Shown here: in pieces, positions 9,424 to 17,376 of the stretch
Position numbering within the stretch: position 1 is the stretch's first letter
Layout of the letters: each line of letters opens with the position of its first letter
Origin: Promethearchaeota archaeon
Lineage (GTDB): Archaea > Asgardarchaeota > Lokiarchaeia > Sigyniarchaeales > SOKP01
NCBI GenBank assembly: GCA_016840085.1
Contig: JAEOTA010000018.1
Span: 62,001-126,000, forward strand
DNA: 64,000 nt
Direction: 5' to 3'
Translations under genes and position numbers: made by a program
Notes under the pieces: model-generated
What the model saw: only the letters and a program-made list of their open reading frames with translations
Databases searched by the model: none
Told to the model about the DNA's origin: nothing

Positions 9424-10485
9424 TTATGATTTTTCTAAAGATTTTAAATTAATTTTTCCCTTGTGGAGAATTTCTGCATAAGAAGGTTGTATGTGTTGCC
9501 AAGCTCCATCATTTATTATTTCTATTTGTTGAGTGTTAATAGTTATATTGGATATTCCCTTGTGATGAGAATGCCCATATATAACATGATTTACTTTTGA
9601 AAAATCATATTCTTCATCCACTAAGAACTCTTTTATTTCATCAAGATAATAATCAGGTTTACTCGCACGTTCCCATTTTTTCATTATTCGCATGTTCGCT
9701 TTAATTAAATTAAATTCTAAAATGCTAAGCTCCGAAAAAAGTGCATCAATTGATTCTGAAGATACCTTTTTTAATCTTGCTAATTCTTCTTTCATTTCTT
9801 CGAATCTAATAGGTTTTATTTTTCTCCCATTCTTAATTACTTCGTTCCAGAAATAATCATAAGTCTCTTTTACTTCAAACTTATTATTAGAAATTAATGA
9901 TTTCCATATTTGTCCTACAAAAAATCGGTATATATTACTATCAAACTGATAGCCATGTGTCATTAAACACTTGTAATCACTGTCTAAATCAAGTCCCTCA
10001 ACTTTTACTTTCTTAAGTGGTTTATTTTCAATTTGATCTCGCGAATTGTACATTAAGAGCATGTCTTCATTATTCCACTTTGTTAGTATTATGTATTGAT
10101 AGAATAACTCACCGTTAAACAATTCAAAGAAATTACTGTGCTTAAATTTATTTAAAAACTTTTTTTTTCTGCGTTCAAATTTCTCATCGTAGTCTCCGGT
10201 AACAGGAATTTCATGATTTCCAAGAACAAAAATTAGGTTCATATTATTTTTAATCTGAAGTATTAGTGTAAAAATTTCTTGAATTTTTTCCCTTTTTAAA
10301 ATTGCTATAGGCGTATCAGTACATAAATCAATAAAATCTCCTAATATTATAAGAACTTGCAAATCATTCCCGAACTCTCCATTAATAATATCACTTAAAA
10401 ATTGAATAAATAAATCTCTTTCACTATCTAAGGAACCTAAATGTATGTCTGACACAACTAATATTTTAGGATTCATTTCACTCAT
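9424..10485 (-). CDS. Calcineurin-like metallophosphoesterase
   Basis: 353 residues with the ordered metal-binding motifs of the family: SDIHLGS (about residues 13-19), LGDFIDL, LGNHEIP, MTHGYQFD and YGHSHHKG. All metal ligands are present. The GNHE form, in place of the commoner GNHD, still contains the key Asn-His pair. The long helical insertion between residues 200 and 280 is not part of the minimal domain. Related proteins include UDP-diacylglucosamine hydrolases and nucleotide phosphoesterases, so the substrate is uncertain. The upstream GTGGAG sequence suits the ATG at 10485. The protein has no signal peptide or membrane helix and is predicted cytoplasmic. Confidence 0.86.
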   Translation of the reverse strand: MSEMNPKILVVSDIHLGSLDSERDLFIQFLSDIINGEFGNDLQVLIILGDFIDLCTDTPIAILKREKIQEIFTLILQIKNNMNLIFVLGNHEIPVTGDYDEKFERRKKKFLNKFKHSNFFELFNGELFYQYIILTKWNNEDMLLMYNSRDQIENKPLKKVKVEGLDLDSDYKCLMTHGYQFDSNIYRFFVGQIWKSLISNNKFEVKETYDYFWNEVIKNGRKIKPIRFEEMKEELARLKKVSSESIDALFSELSILEFNLIKANMRIMKKWERASKPDYYLDEIKEFLVDEEYDFSKVNHVIYGHSHHKGISNITINTQQIEIINDGAWQHIQPSYAEILHKGKINLKSLEKS

Positions 10486-11050
10486 TTTTTAATGCTCCAC
10501 TTTTAGTTAAATTATTTTAATATTATTAAAATAAAATTTAATCGAATTATTAAGAAGTTTGCCTAATTTTTAAATTAGTGTAAAAAAAAAAAATAAAAGA
10601 AATTAAGAAAAATTCTAATCATTGCTTCAAAAATGTTTTGTTGTAGATTTTTGAAATTATAAATACTTTAATCTTTTATCTCCCATAATATTTACCATAA
10701 AAGCGTCAATAGATTTCACCTTATCCTAGAGTTTTACTTTTTCAACTTACTAAAACATGCTCATCTGAAATCAAAAATTGATCATTTCCAATTAACTGAA
10801 CTCACTAGTAAAAAATTTGTTAATTATTTTCATCAATTTTTTTTGTCGACCATATTTGATTGATCACATTTATCGAATTAATCATAATCAACCAACACAT
10901 TTAAATATAAGAAATAACAATTTAGTTATAAATACATCAGTTTTTATTAAATTTATTACAAAATTAAAAATTAAAATCCTTACTCCTTTCATAAAAAAGG
11001 TTAAGGAAATTAACCAAAATTAAGAATTCGTGGAGGATTGAAAAAATATC
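10486..11050. promoter_or_regulatory. Long intergenic leader upstream of the histone gene
   Basis: About 565 AT-rich bases with no convincing gene. The track ORF at 10817-11023 is Asn/Ile-rich and follows base composition only. Candidate TATA boxes for the histone are TTATAAAT at 10926-10933 and ATTTAAATATAA near 10899-10910, both implying a long 5' leader. A GGAGG Shine-Dalgarno lies at about 11033-11037. Nothing else could be supported. Confidence 0.4.
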
Positions 11051-11257
11051 ATGGCAGCATTCGCTTGGTCTCCTTTGCGCGCTTTAATGAAGAAAGCAGG
11101 GGCTGAAATCGTAAGTCGCGCAGCGGTTGACAAATTAATGGATTTCTTAGAAGAGTACGCAAAAAATCTTACAGGATGCGCACTCGATATTGCTAAGCAT
11201 TCCGGAAGAAAGAAAGTAACTGCAGCAGATATGAAAATCGCTATTGGATTAGTTTAA
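11051..11257 (+). CDS. Archaeal histone (histone-fold protein)
   Basis: 68 residues, the usual size of a minimal archaeal histone that dimerises and wraps DNA. The helix 1 region is PLRALMKKAGAEIVS, helix 2 covers about residues 24-50, and the C-terminal DNA-binding loop and helix contain the hallmark SGRKKVTAADMKIA (compare GRKTI-x-DI in HMfB). There is no N- or C-terminal tail. The initial MAAFAWSP is more hydrophobic than usual. It has its own Shine-Dalgarno (GGAGG) and a long leader, and stands alone. Codons such as CGC and GCG appear more often here than in neighbours, fitting a highly expressed gene. Confidence 0.96.
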   Translation: MAAFAWSPLRALMKKAGAEIVSRAAVDKLMDFLEEYAKNLTGCALDIAKHSGRKKVTAADMKIAIGLV

Positions 11258-11299
11258 AGCGATTATCTGCTATTCTTTCGGGTTGCTTAACTCGAAAAA

Positions 11300-11656
11300 T
11301 TAAATAATTTCTTTTTTTTTTTTATTTTCTTTTATACTATCTAAACAGTCGACACATATCCAACACTTGCCACTAGGAACATAATCCATATCCTTTATAC
11401 TAGAACTACAAACAGCACATAAACATATTGAATGTGTTAAAGCTCTATATAACATGTATCTCTCTTCCCTGACAGCTTTGAACCTTTTCATTTGAGAATT
11501 AGTCAAATTTATCTTAGAAAGATAAATATTACATAAAGAAGTAAGACGATTATACTCGTTCTCTGTAAATATTAAAAACAACTTTCTAAGATTATCTCTT
11601 ACTTTTCTTAACTTAGGATCTCTTATAACAACTAATTTACTAAAAATTGTTTCCAT
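11300..11656 (-). CDS. Small zinc-finger protein of unknown function
   Basis: 118 residues. The N-terminal two thirds are helical and basic (about residues 1-80). A four-cysteine zinc site then follows: CAVC near residues 81-84 and CWICVDC near 97-103, with a Lys-rich tail. I do not recognise the family. Its start overlaps the end of the small zinc protein gene at 11632-11808 by 25 bases on the same strand, so the two are almost certainly translated from one mRNA. A treble-clef-like zinc site with basic helices suggests nucleic acid or ribosome contact, which is inference only. It converges on the histone gene. Confidence 0.68.
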   Translation of the reverse strand: METIFSKLVVIRDPKLRKVRDNLRKLFLIFTENEYNRLTSLCNIYLSKINLTNSQMKRFKAVREERYMLYRALTHSICLCAVCSSSIKDMDYVPSGKCWICVDCLDSIKENKKKKEII

Positions 11657-11808
11657 TCTCTTTTATTCCCTAATTCTTCTTCATTTACAATCTGAATAGG
11701 ATGGCCAGAATGTAATGAATCAAACATTTCCAATTTTTCTTTATTGATATAATTATCCTCAAGAATCGGTACATATTCATGACATTTAAAACATACTTTT
11801 AGCCTTAT
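11632..11808 (-). CDS. Small CxxC zinc protein, probable ATA start (absent from ORF track)
   Basis: Hand-read frame of 58 codons: the product begins (M)RLKVCFKCHEYVPI, contains HSGHP and ends KQFLVN. The single CFKC pair plus two His residues look like a small zinc knuckle. No ATG, GTG or TTG lies between the in-frame TAA at 11809-11811 and the CFKC motif, so ATA at 11806-11808 is the only sensible start. A GGAAGTGA stretch lies just upstream. The alternative is a longer ATG ORF from 11848 joined by a one-base shift in the AAAA run near 11797-11800, giving an extra MSTNINIKKGSDLNKA. The gene overlaps the next one by 25 bases. Its function is unknown. Confidence 0.62.
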   Translation of the reverse strand: MRLKVCFKCHEYVPILEDNYINKEKLEMFDSLHSGHPIQIVNEEELGNKREWKQFLVN

Positions 11809-12259
11809 TTAAGTCACTTCCTTTCTTTATATTAATATTTGTACTCATGCTTATATATCGACACAGTTATAAAATAAATTTCCAAAAAGTAGTATGGAGA
11901 ATATATTAACACCATATCCTGATTTACTTAAATTTAATTTTTATTATTTACCTAAATTCTGACATAAAGAGAAGGGAAGAGAAAAGAAATCTGAGCAATC
12001 ATAAAAAAATCAGGGAGAGATTAAACTCAATAGAGTTTAATAGAGGGCGAAATCCAATGTATAGCTCACATTATCTTTGAATAAATTTCTCTTCCCTATT
12101 TTTATAGATACATTCAAATATACAAACATTTACATTTTTCTGAACGTGACTCAATAAGTTGCTATTTTATTCTTCTTAAAATATTTACTAAAATTTTTGA
12201 AAAATCAATAATTATTCAGAAACAATGAGAGAAAATTAAATTGACTTACATTTAAGTAA
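11809..12259. other. Intergenic region around the candidate RNA
   Basis: About 450 bases without a protein gene. The structured element at 11973-12097 is the only strong feature. Upstream, TTATTATTTA at 11941-11950 lies about 25-30 bases before the helix and could be a TATA element. From 12104 to 12259 there is only AT-rich sequence. Confidence 0.4.
11973..12097 (+). ncRNA. Candidate structured RNA closed by a perfect 12-bp helix
   Basis: AGGGAAGAGAAA at 11973-11984 pairs perfectly with TTTCTCTTCCCT at 12086-12097. Inside is a 9-bp hairpin (ATTAAACTC, loop AATA, GAGTTTAAT; 12020-12041), a possible 5-bp helix TGAGC/GCTCA (11992-11996 with 12064-12068) and a short GGG-CGAAA-TCC hairpin (12045-12055). 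A TTTTT run follows directly at 12099-12103, fitting a U-rich archaeal terminator on the + strand. The enclosed region has no open frame of useful size. It lacks the conserved loops of 5S rRNA and is too short for typical SRP or RNase P RNA. The strand and identity are inferred. Confidence 0.5.
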
Positions 12260-12523
12260 TTACTCTTCTTCTTTTTCTTCCTCTTTCTCTTCTTTCTCTT
12301 CTTCCTTTTCTTCTTCTTTCTCTTGTTCCTTTACTTCTTCCTTTACTTCTTCTTTCTCTTCTTCCTTTACTTCTTCCTTTTCTTCTTCTTTCTCTTGTTC
12401 CTTTACTTCTTCCTTTTCTTCTTCTTTCTCTTGTTCCTCCTCTTCTTTCTCTTCTTCCTTCTCTTCTTGCTTCACTTTCTTTTTCTTTTCTTTCTTTTTC
12501 TTTTCTTTCTTTTTCTTAACCAT
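12260..12523 (-). CDS. Lys/Glu-repeat low-complexity protein
   Basis: 87 residues composed almost entirely of Lys, Glu, Val and Gln. A basic start (MVKKKKEKKKKEKKKK) is followed by about 65 acidic residues. The DNA shows a 36-bp (12-codon) repeat: near-identical copies begin at 12301, 12373 and 12409, encoding units like KEEEKEEVKEQE. A GAGGT Shine-Dalgarno 8 bases before the ATG supports real translation. The sequence suggests a single charged alpha-helix, positive at one end and negative at the other. No function can be assigned. The antisense Phe/Leu-rich ORF at 12323-12601 is its shadow. Confidence 0.6.
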   Translation of the reverse strand: MVKKKKEKKKKEKKKKVKQEEKEEEKEEEEQEKEEEKEEVKEQEKEEEKEEVKEEEKEEVKEEVKEQEKEEEKEEEKEEKEEEKEEE

Positions 12524-12828
12524 TTATTTACCTCTTTATTTTTAATTGCTTTTTATACACTTTTTAGGAATAATCTTTATTTTTGTTCATTGAATATTTA
12601 GAGAGAACAACATTTAAATCTTTACTTTGATGTCCAAAATGATCAATTTTAACTAATTTTTGTAAGAAAAAGAAAAAAAAAGTGAATCAAAAGTATCTAA
12701 ACCAACCAAAATTTCAAATCTTTACTTTTACTTCTAATCACCTTTCTCTCTATTAAAAAAAATAATTATTTTAATTTAGAATAAAGATCTTCAAAATTTT
12801 ACCAAAAAATAAAAAAAGAAGTAAATTT
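12524..12828. other. AT-rich intergenic region
   Basis: About 305 bases between two same-strand genes. An ATTTAAAT element near 12611-12618 (reverse strand) could be the TATA box of the Lys/Glu-repeat gene. The opposite end holds homopolymer runs following the QueG-like gene. No gene or RNA could be supported. Confidence 0.35.
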
Positions 12829-13494
12829 TTATTTCTTTTCCTGATTTTTTCCAACTGGACAAGATCCAATACATTTATTGCACCAAATAACAGTATAATC
12901 CGAAAGTGCTTTCCAATTAGCGTAATTATATTCAAGACATAACTCCTTATTATATTTTCCTTCAGGAAATGCTTTTGCTGGACAGGAATGAATACAAATA
13001 TTACATTCTTTACAATATTCACTTTCATATATAGGTTTTCCACAAATTAAGGGTGCGGATGTTGCAAGTGCCCTTAATCTTACTTGAGAGCCATATTTTT
13101 TAGTTATTAATAGATTGTTTTTACCAATAGGTCCTACTCCCGCCAAAGCAGCACAATCTTTTAAATATAATCCCGGGTTATAGGAAATGATTTTAGATTC
13201 ATATCCTTGCTTATCGAGAAATTTATTAATTGAATGACAAAAATTTACTAAAATTGAATCAGCAAACTGGAAATTTTTTCCATTTTCCTCATTCTTACTC
13301 CATGCATCCAATGTTATATCGTATAAATGGATTCCTATTATAATAACTGTCTTTGTTTTTGGTAAAAATGCAAATGGTTGATTTTCTTCAAGAAATCGAT
13401 CAAATAAATTTGGATCAGCGAACCCTATGATATCTATACCTATTTTATTACTATACTCAATTAATTTATCGGTTAATTCTTTATGTTGATCCAT
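12829..13494 (-). CDS. QueG-like 4Fe-4S protein (epoxyqueuosine reductase family relative)
   Basis: 221 residues. The N-terminal half resembles the substrate/cofactor domain of epoxyqueuosine reductase-like proteins, with the signature CAALAGVGPIGKNNLLITKK (about residues 113-132) followed by GSQVRLRA. The C-terminal part has a dicluster-type ferredoxin arrangement: CKECNICIHSCP and then CNKCIGSCPVG. It is much shorter than bacterial QueG and lacks its HEAT-repeat tail, matching the short archaeal family of reductive-dehalogenase-like Fe-S proteins. The true substrate in archaea is unknown, and archaea make archaeosine rather than queuosine. It lies 51 bases downstream of the VWA gene on the same strand. 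Confidence 0.8.
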   Translation of the reverse strand: MDQHKELTDKLIEYSNKIGIDIIGFADPNLFDRFLEENQPFAFLPKTKTVIIIGIHLYDITLDAWSKNEENGKNFQFADSILVNFCHSINKFLDKQGYESKIISYNPGLYLKDCAALAGVGPIGKNNLLITKKYGSQVRLRALATSAPLICGKPIYESEYCKECNICIHSCPAKAFPEGKYNKELCLEYNYANWKALSDYTVIWCNKCIGSCPVGKNQEKK

Positions 13495-13545
13495 TGAGTT
13501 TTCATTACGGTTTATTAAATTGAAAAAAAGAATTATTTTCTACTT

Positions 13546-15195
13546 TTATTTTTTTTTCTTTTCCATTCTCTTCTTTAAAGCATTCGATGATATTCTTGCT
13601 CTTTGCTGCCCCTTTGCTGCCCAATAACTCTTTGCTGGTGCTTGTGCGACTTCTTTTTCTTCCATTTCGATTTCTTCTAATTCGTCGTCTAAATAAGATA
13701 AGCCCTCTGTAAAATCTTGTTCAGCGAAAGACATATTTACTGATCGTAAGCGATTTAACTCATTCATCATTTCTTTTTTCAACCCTGTTAATCGGTTTTT
13801 CGATTCAGAAGCTTTTCCTGCATAATATCCAGTTCCAGCAGCTTGAATGTTCATCATTACGTTAAGTTTTTGGTCATATTCTGCCGTAAATTCATCCTCA
13901 TCTTTAGTAACCTTTACTTTATCGTTTATAACTCTCATTCTTTTTCGACCTTCAGTATCGAGATATTCTACTTGGAATTGAACAGGGATTTCTTCATGTT
14001 CTCTCAATTCCTTACTTGAATCTAGTTCTAAAAATAATTCTCTATCTTCTGTAATTGCTCCTAAATTTATTACTGATCCATCAATAGTACCTTTCGAACT
14101 ATAAGCCCCTGTAATGTTTTTTATCATTATGGTTGGTGGAGTGATAATTTTTACTTTAACATCTTTACCTATATATCTCATTTGTCTCATCTCTGAGAAA
14201 ATAGCCTCCATCTCTGAGCTTGAAATTAAATACAACATTCCCCCTGTCTTATCTGTGAGTTTTCCTAGAGTTTCAAGACCCATTTCATTATTATCTCCAG
14301 AAACTGATACTCCTACCACATCCACAATAATTTTAAATTCATTACATAAATCAGCCATATCCTCGTAAAATTTTTCTGCTCCAGGGCTTGTTCCTGAAAG
14401 ATTACCTATTCCTTGGTTTGCAAGACCATCAGTTAACAATGTTATTCTTCCAGTATATTTGAAAATTTCAAAAGAAACGATAGCAAAATATAATGCAGGA
14501 CCTAATGCTGTCATATCCATAGATCTAAGGTCTTCAACTGTTCTTATCCAACCATCAGCAAATTCGCTAATGGATCCTAAAAACTTTTCTTTCTTTGTGG
14601 ATTTTTTTAATTGGGCTTTCATACCTTCTAAAGAAAATAGTAATTCACCACTAAAATTTAATGGATTTTTATCGTATCTTAGATAATAATAAACTGAACT
14701 CTCAAATGCTATTAAAATATATTTAGTTGAAGGCGAGTTAATCTTAAAATCTTTTAAAGTTTGAACTAGAGATTTTTTTACGGCCTCAATTTTAGCCCCA
14801 CTCATACTCCCCGAGATGTCAATCACAGAAATATAGAGATCTCCCGCTGTAACATCCATTTTTGTTATTTTTTCTTCTTCTTTTGATTTTTTAGTTAAAG
14901 CTTCTATTAAAATAAAATCAATATCATTAGGTAATTTCTCCTTTACTTTAGATTTATCTACTATATTAATTGTCCCACAAAATTCACATATATAGTAAGA
15001 TCCTTTTTGTGTATCTACCTGAATTAAATCTATATCAGTAAAAATAGCACCACATGAATTACATTTAATAGGTTCATCTTTTGTCTCATATTTTGGTTTT
15101 CCAAGTTCTCTAAAAGCAATGGAATATAAATAGGGATATAATTCTTTTTTAGATGGTTTTTTAGAAAGAAATTTTTTAAATGCTCTATTAAACAT
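13546..15195 (-). CDS. Zinc-ribbon and von Willebrand factor A domain protein
   Basis: About 549 residues. A short basic N-terminus leads to a zinc ribbon (CNSCGAIF...CEFCGTIN, about residues 45-80), then a VWA domain with an intact MIDAS (DISGSMSG near residue 126, a distal Thr in the MDMTALGP stretch, and LLTDGLANQG). A beta-sandwich-like region and a C-terminal helical tail (QQRARISSNALKKRMEKKKK) follow. VWA/MIDAS proteins bind metal-dependent protein partners. Here the zinc ribbon and lack of membrane segments suggest a cytoplasmic assembly or chaperone-like role, which is inference. The track starts at GTG 15204; the ATG at 15195 (MFNRAFKKF) seems more likely. Confidence 0.83.
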   Translation of the reverse strand: MFNRAFKKFLSKKPSKKELYPYLYSIAFRELGKPKYETKDEPIKCNSCGAIFTDIDLIQVDTQKGSYYICEFCGTINIVDKSKVKEKLPNDIDFILIEALTKKSKEEEKITKMDVTAGDLYISVIDISGSMSGAKIEAVKKSLVQTLKDFKINSPSTKYILIAFESSVYYYLRYDKNPLNFSGELLFSLEGMKAQLKKSTKKEKFLGSISEFADGWIRTVEDLRSMDMTALGPALYFAIVSFEIFKYTGRITLLTDGLANQGIGNLSGTSPGAEKFYEDMADLCNEFKIIVDVVGVSVSGDNNEMGLETLGKLTDKTGGMLYLISSSEMEAIFSEMRQMRYIGKDVKVKIITPPTIMIKNITGAYSSKGTIDGSVINLGAITEDRELFLELDSSKELREHEEIPVQFQVEYLDTEGRKRMRVINDKVKVTKDEDEFTAEYDQKLNVMMNIQAAGTGYYAGKASESKNRLTGLKKEMMNELNRLRSVNMSFAEQDFTEGLSYLDDELEEIEMEEKEVAQAPAKSYWAAKGQQRARISSNALKKRMEKKKK

Positions 15196-15279
15196 AAATT
15201 TCACTAATTTAGAAGTTTAAATTGTTAATAAAAAATGGATAATAAATAATTTTGTAAGGTTTAAATAAAAAAGAATCTT

Positions 15280-15352
15280 AATCCCAAAACCTTTGCTAGG
15301 CAGTCTTCGAACGTCTCATTTTTTTACATGCGAATCATTCTTATTTGGGATT
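15280..15352 (-). promoter_or_regulatory. SECIS-like element in the 3' end of the peroxiredoxin-like selenoprotein gene
   Basis: On the reverse strand, a 9-bp base stem AATCCCAAA (15344-15352) pairs with TTTGGGATT (15280-15288). Above an internal loop sits ATGA (15335-15338) opposite GA (15304-15305), then a second stem TTCGCATGT/ACGTTCGAA with one C-T mismatch and one G-T pair, closed by an A-rich loop (AAAAAAATGAG). ATGA, GA and loop adenines are the core of eukaryotic SECIS elements that recode UGA as selenocysteine. Selenoprotein genes with eukaryote-like SECIS elements are known in Lokiarchaeota. The stop codon TAA (15341-15343) lies just inside the base stem. Confidence 0.8.
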
Positions 15353-15873
15353 TATTAAATATTTATCAATAATTTTAATCATCATTTCTATTGTAGGTCT
15401 ATCTGTCTTATCTTTACCAATATATTTCCAAATAATTTTACCATCTTTATTAATTAAGAACTTACTAGGCACAGCTTGTTTTATCTTATAATCTAAGCCC
15501 GCAACAGGGGCAAACCAGTATGCATCATATTGTTTAGCAATTTTAGCTCCACGATCGGAAATAATATCAACATTAAACTCGTTATCTTCTTTGAATTTTG
15601 TCAAAAGTCTAGCACTATCGCTTGCTATCGATATTAACTTAATCTTTCGCTTGTTAAATTCAGAAATATGTTCCGTTAATAGTTTTAAATGTGCTTTGCA
15701 ATGACTTCACCAATTTCCTCTAAAAAAGTCGATTAGTACACCATTAAACTTTTTGAGAAGGTCATTAAGATTTATAGGATTATCGTATATATTTACAGTA
15801 TCTATCAAGGGAGCTTTAGTCTCTATATCTAATCTTTAGGTCTTGGAGGTTCTTCAGCATTCATTTTACTCAT
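15341..15873 (-). CDS. Peroxiredoxin-like selenoprotein with in-frame TGA and an upstream one-base frame break
   Basis: The track shows only the last 87 residues (15341-15604). The frame continues upstream through TGA at 15707-15709, which sits in FFRGNW-U-SHCKAHL, exactly where thioredoxin-fold peroxiredoxins carry their catalytic Cys (RGxWCxxC). With Sec read through, the protein extends to KAPLIDTVNIYDN. An in-frame TAA at 15836-15838 then blocks the frame, but one missing T there would join it to an ATG ORF from 15873, giving about 177 residues beginning MSKMNAEEPPRPKD. The product would be a cytoplasmic thiol/selenol peroxidase or reductase. The frame break may be a base-call error, a real lesion, or mean that translation starts at ATA near 15825. 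Confidence 0.75.
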
Positions 15874-16063
15874 CTCTTTCTTTTTACATATAATTTTTAC
15901 GAATATAAGATGCAGATACAATCAGAAATTATAAATATACGTCTTTAAAAATATAATCTTTCTCCCCGAAGTTTGTAATTCTAAGCAAACAACTCTAAAA
16001 ACTGCCTCAATTTAAGTTTTACTTAAATCTAAGAGAGTGAACTAAAAAAGTCTATATTTATTT

Positions 16064-16588
16064 TTATTTAGAGTATCTTTCAAAAAGGATTTCTGTCATA
16101 TCATAGAACGATTTCTCAACATTTTCTCCTGTTTTCGAAGATAATTCAATAAAAGAAGTAAGATTATATTTTTTGGTCGCTAATATGCCATCTTCGGTTG
16201 GTACTGCTCTAAACTCATCCAAGTCTAATTTTGAGCCAATTAACATTATTGGAATATCACCTGCATTCTCTCTAACTATTTGGGTCCAATCAGGGAGATG
16301 ATCTAATGAAATTTGATTAGTAATGTCAAATAAGAAGAAAGCACCATTTGCTCCCTTACAATATTGAGATAGCAAGAATCGAAATCTCTCTTCACCACCA
16401 AAATCCCAAATTTGCAGTTTAACTTTATTATCAATGAAATCAATTGTCTTACTATAGAAATCAACCCCTATAGTTAACTTTAGATCCTCCATAAAAAATC
16501 CAGAAATATATCTAAGGGTGAGTGACGTTTTCCCAACAGAAGCATCTCCTAACATCAAGATTTTATAAGTAAAATCGTAACTGGTCAT
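16064..16588 (-). CDS. Ras/Rab-like small GTPase
   Basis: 174 residues, complete GTPase: G1 GDASVGKT (about residues 13-20), G2 around LKLTIGVDF, G3 WDFGGEERF, G4 GSKLDL and G5 LSSKTGENV. The position equal to the catalytic Gln of Ras is Glu (GGEE). There is no C-terminal Cys for lipid attachment, so membrane binding would need a partner. The track start is a TTG at 16597; the ATG at 16588 (MTSYDFTYK) gives the normal compact N-terminus. It is one of three such GTPases in the window, each in a different context, which fits the GTPase expansion in Asgard genomes. Confidence 0.94.
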   Translation of the reverse strand: MTSYDFTYKILMLGDASVGKTSLTLRYISGFFMEDLKLTIGVDFYSKTIDFIDNKVKLQIWDFGGEERFRFLLSQYCKGANGAFFLFDITNQISLDHLPDWTQIVRENAGDIPIMLIGSKLDLDEFRAVPTEDGILATKKYNLTSFIELSSKTGENVEKSFYDMTEILFERYSK

Positions 16589-16734
16589 TTTTTTCAATGG
16601 ATAGGCAGCGAAATAATTTCTAATTATATTATAAAATTTTAGAAAAATTCACTTTAAAAATATAATATTATTATAACCTTATTATAATTAATTTTTGCTA
16701 AATTTAAATGTATTATTTTCAAATAAAGCAGATA

Positions 16735-17376
16735 TTATAGAATTAAAATAAGAATATTAAAACAAGAATGTGCAATTGAACAAGGAATTAATGAATAATC
16801 AAAATAGACAAAAATCGTTGCCAATAAGATGCCAAATGAAAAATAATAACCAAAATAAGTCATAATGGTTGTGAACGGCACTAAAAACAGAGGAACATGG
16901 TAAAAAGAAAAAAAAAATGATGAAATAATGATTGAGAGACTAATTTTTATTTTTTGATTTAATTTCTTTATTAAAAAGCCTCTAAAAAAAGCTTCTTCAC
17001 AAGGACCTATTATTAATAATTGTAAACTTATCAAAATTATTATTTGACCTATATTAGGGTGTGTAGGAGTTGTACTTATCGCGCTTTCTTGCCCCTCTTG
17101 TACAAACTGAGCACCAAAAATATTTTCAACTATAATATTTCTAAAAAAAAACATAAGATACACTGAGGAGAAGAAAAATAAAATTCCAAATCCTAATCCC
17201 GCGATTACCTTTATAAAAATATCTTCATTTTTTTGAAATCCCATCTCAACTATAACTTCTTTAAAACGTTTTTTTTCAATTTTACTCGAAATAAAGGCAG
17301 GTAATAGAACAAATAAAATTTCAAGGCATGTTAAGACGATTAAAATCCATGGATTTTCTCCTAAATTAATGGTCAT
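16735..17376 (-). CDS. CPBP-family intramembrane metalloprotease
   Basis: Membrane protein with about six to seven helices. The catalytic signature is visible: EEAFFRGFL (the EExxxR motif), FSFYHVPLF with a conserved His, and a C-terminal HSCFN. These are the zinc-site motifs of the CAAX-processing/Abi (CPBP) family, which cleave membrane or prenylated peptides or act in bacteriocin immunity. The track begins at a TTG (17475) that would overlap the divergent NurA start by 7 bases. The ATG at 17376 (MTINLGENPW) leaves a 92-base divergent promoter region and is preferred, though the charged N-terminal extension cannot be excluded. Confidence 0.82.
   Translation of the reverse strand: MTINLGENPWILIVLTCLEILFVLLPAFISSKIEKKRFKEVIVEMGFQKNEDIFIKVIAGLGFGILFFFSSVYLMFFFRNIIVENIFGAQFVQEGQESAISTTPTHPNIGQIIILISLQLLIIGPCEEAFFRGFLIKKLNQKIKISLSIIISSFFFSFYHVPLFLVPFTTIMTYFGYYFSFGILLATIFVYFDYSLIPCSIAHSCFNILILIL

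Noticed and set aside
10817-11023. 68-residue plus-strand ORF upstream of the histone
   Set aside because: Composition follows the AT-rich leader (Ile, Asn, Lys), no motif, no Shine-Dalgarno; more likely leader sequence.
11973-12097. 5S rRNA identity for the structured element
   Set aside because: Length and closing helix are similar, but the conserved 5S loop sequences are missing.
12261-12470. Regular repeat that might be a CRISPR array
   Set aside because: The copies are in-frame coding repeats of 36 bp without unique spacers; no cas genes are nearby.
12323-12601. Phe/Leu-rich plus-strand ORF
   Set aside because: Exact antisense of the Lys/Glu-repeat gene, which has its own Shine-Dalgarno.
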